64,000 nt of DNA from Cordylochernes scorpioides (Eukaryota; Arthropoda; Arachnida; Pseudoscorpiones; Chernetidae): assembly GCA_030710605.1 (NCBI GenBank), contig CP092882.1:21338446-21402445 (forward strand), in the 5' to 3' direction. A program made the position numbers and the translations under genes. This document shows positions 63,766-64,000 of the stretch, piece by piece. A model generated the notes under the pieces. That model did not search any database, was not told the DNA's origin, and worked only from the letters and a program-made list of their open reading frames with translations. The stretch's first letter is position 1; every line of letters starts with the position of its first letter.

Positions 63766-64000
63766 TGTTAAATCAGATAGTAATGTCTTCAATATTCAAT
63801 CTGACTTTAATCTCCAGTATAGGATCTATATTATCTGTAACGACTTGCAGATGATATATCCTAGTTGTCTACATTCCATAATTCTCGCTTTGATCTTTTT
63901 AGTCTGTTTGGCTTTAAGTCTGATTCCTGACACTATATTCTCTGTCAGTTAGCGATATAGAAAAACATTAAACCTCAAATTTCATTATCCGTCGTTTCAG

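Overview
The window is animal nuclear DNA, very AT-rich and almost entirely built from mobile elements and their remnants. The evidence is spliced exons with GT/AG borders, tRNA-derived SINEs, mariner, Tc1 and pogo transposons, a BEL/Pao LTR retrotransposon, Helitron/Helentron-like ends, and short interstitial runs of the arthropod-type telomere repeat TTAGG. An arthropod is likely. A copepod would fit, but the species cannot be fixed from the sequence.

Host gene. Two GC-richer exons on the + strand (2326-3110 and 60152-60219) encode the two halves of one SEA domain behind a Thr/Ser/Pro-rich stretch. They join in the same phase. On this reading 3111-60151 is a single intron of about 57 kb, and nearly everything else in the window sits inside it.

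Layout. 1-15 kb: SINEs of two families, a Tc1-like remnant, a tRNA-Ala-like pseudogene, two tandem hammerhead-like units (about 7.0-7.5 kb), a Helentron-type endonuclease remnant (about 12 kb) and a hairpin-bearing element. 15-24 kb: inverted repeats, a 5'-truncated mariner, a tandem duplication and a complete but dead 1286-bp mauritiana-type mariner (22423-23708). 24-29 kb: a young BEL/Pao element with nearly identical 1-kb LTRs and a large internal deletion. 29-32 kb: foldback elements, one with a hammerhead ribozyme at its apex, then a satellite array bounded by TTAGG-like runs. 32.6-35.4 kb: a broken, intronless HELQ-type helicase copy that begins with a 258-bp-arm hairpin. 35.4-36.9 kb: a composite with two oppositely oriented hammerhead ribozymes. 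37.5-39 kb: two TRIM-like miniature LTR elements. 39.5-41.7 kb: a dead pogo/Tigger element. 42.2-43.1 kb: a diverged intronless MYST acetyltransferase copy. 43-47 kb: Helentron ends, a tRNA-Gly gene and a 1.7-kb foldback element. 48.7-51 kb: reverse transcriptase and RNase H remnants. 51-60 kb: degenerate tandem repeats, Helentrons (one carrying a LINE insertion with a 15-bp target duplication), another hammerhead unit and decayed MITEs. 60-64 kb: exon 2, then SINE and MITE debris.

Main observation. A dispersed family of noncoding elements carries type I hammerhead ribozyme motifs. Three copies (36251-36304, 35957-36010, 54456-54509) plus one of different sequence (30060-30103) keep the whole catalytic core, and their stems I, II and III covary. 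The copies occur as direct tandems, as inverted dimers and as LTR-like repeats beside a shared 340-480-bp noncoding module, an organisation like retrozymes or nonautonomous Penelope-like elements. Those on the + strand would be transcribed in sense inside the SEA-gene intron. Many unrelated elements here are also head-to-head foldbacks, so the intron transcript could form much double-stranded RNA.
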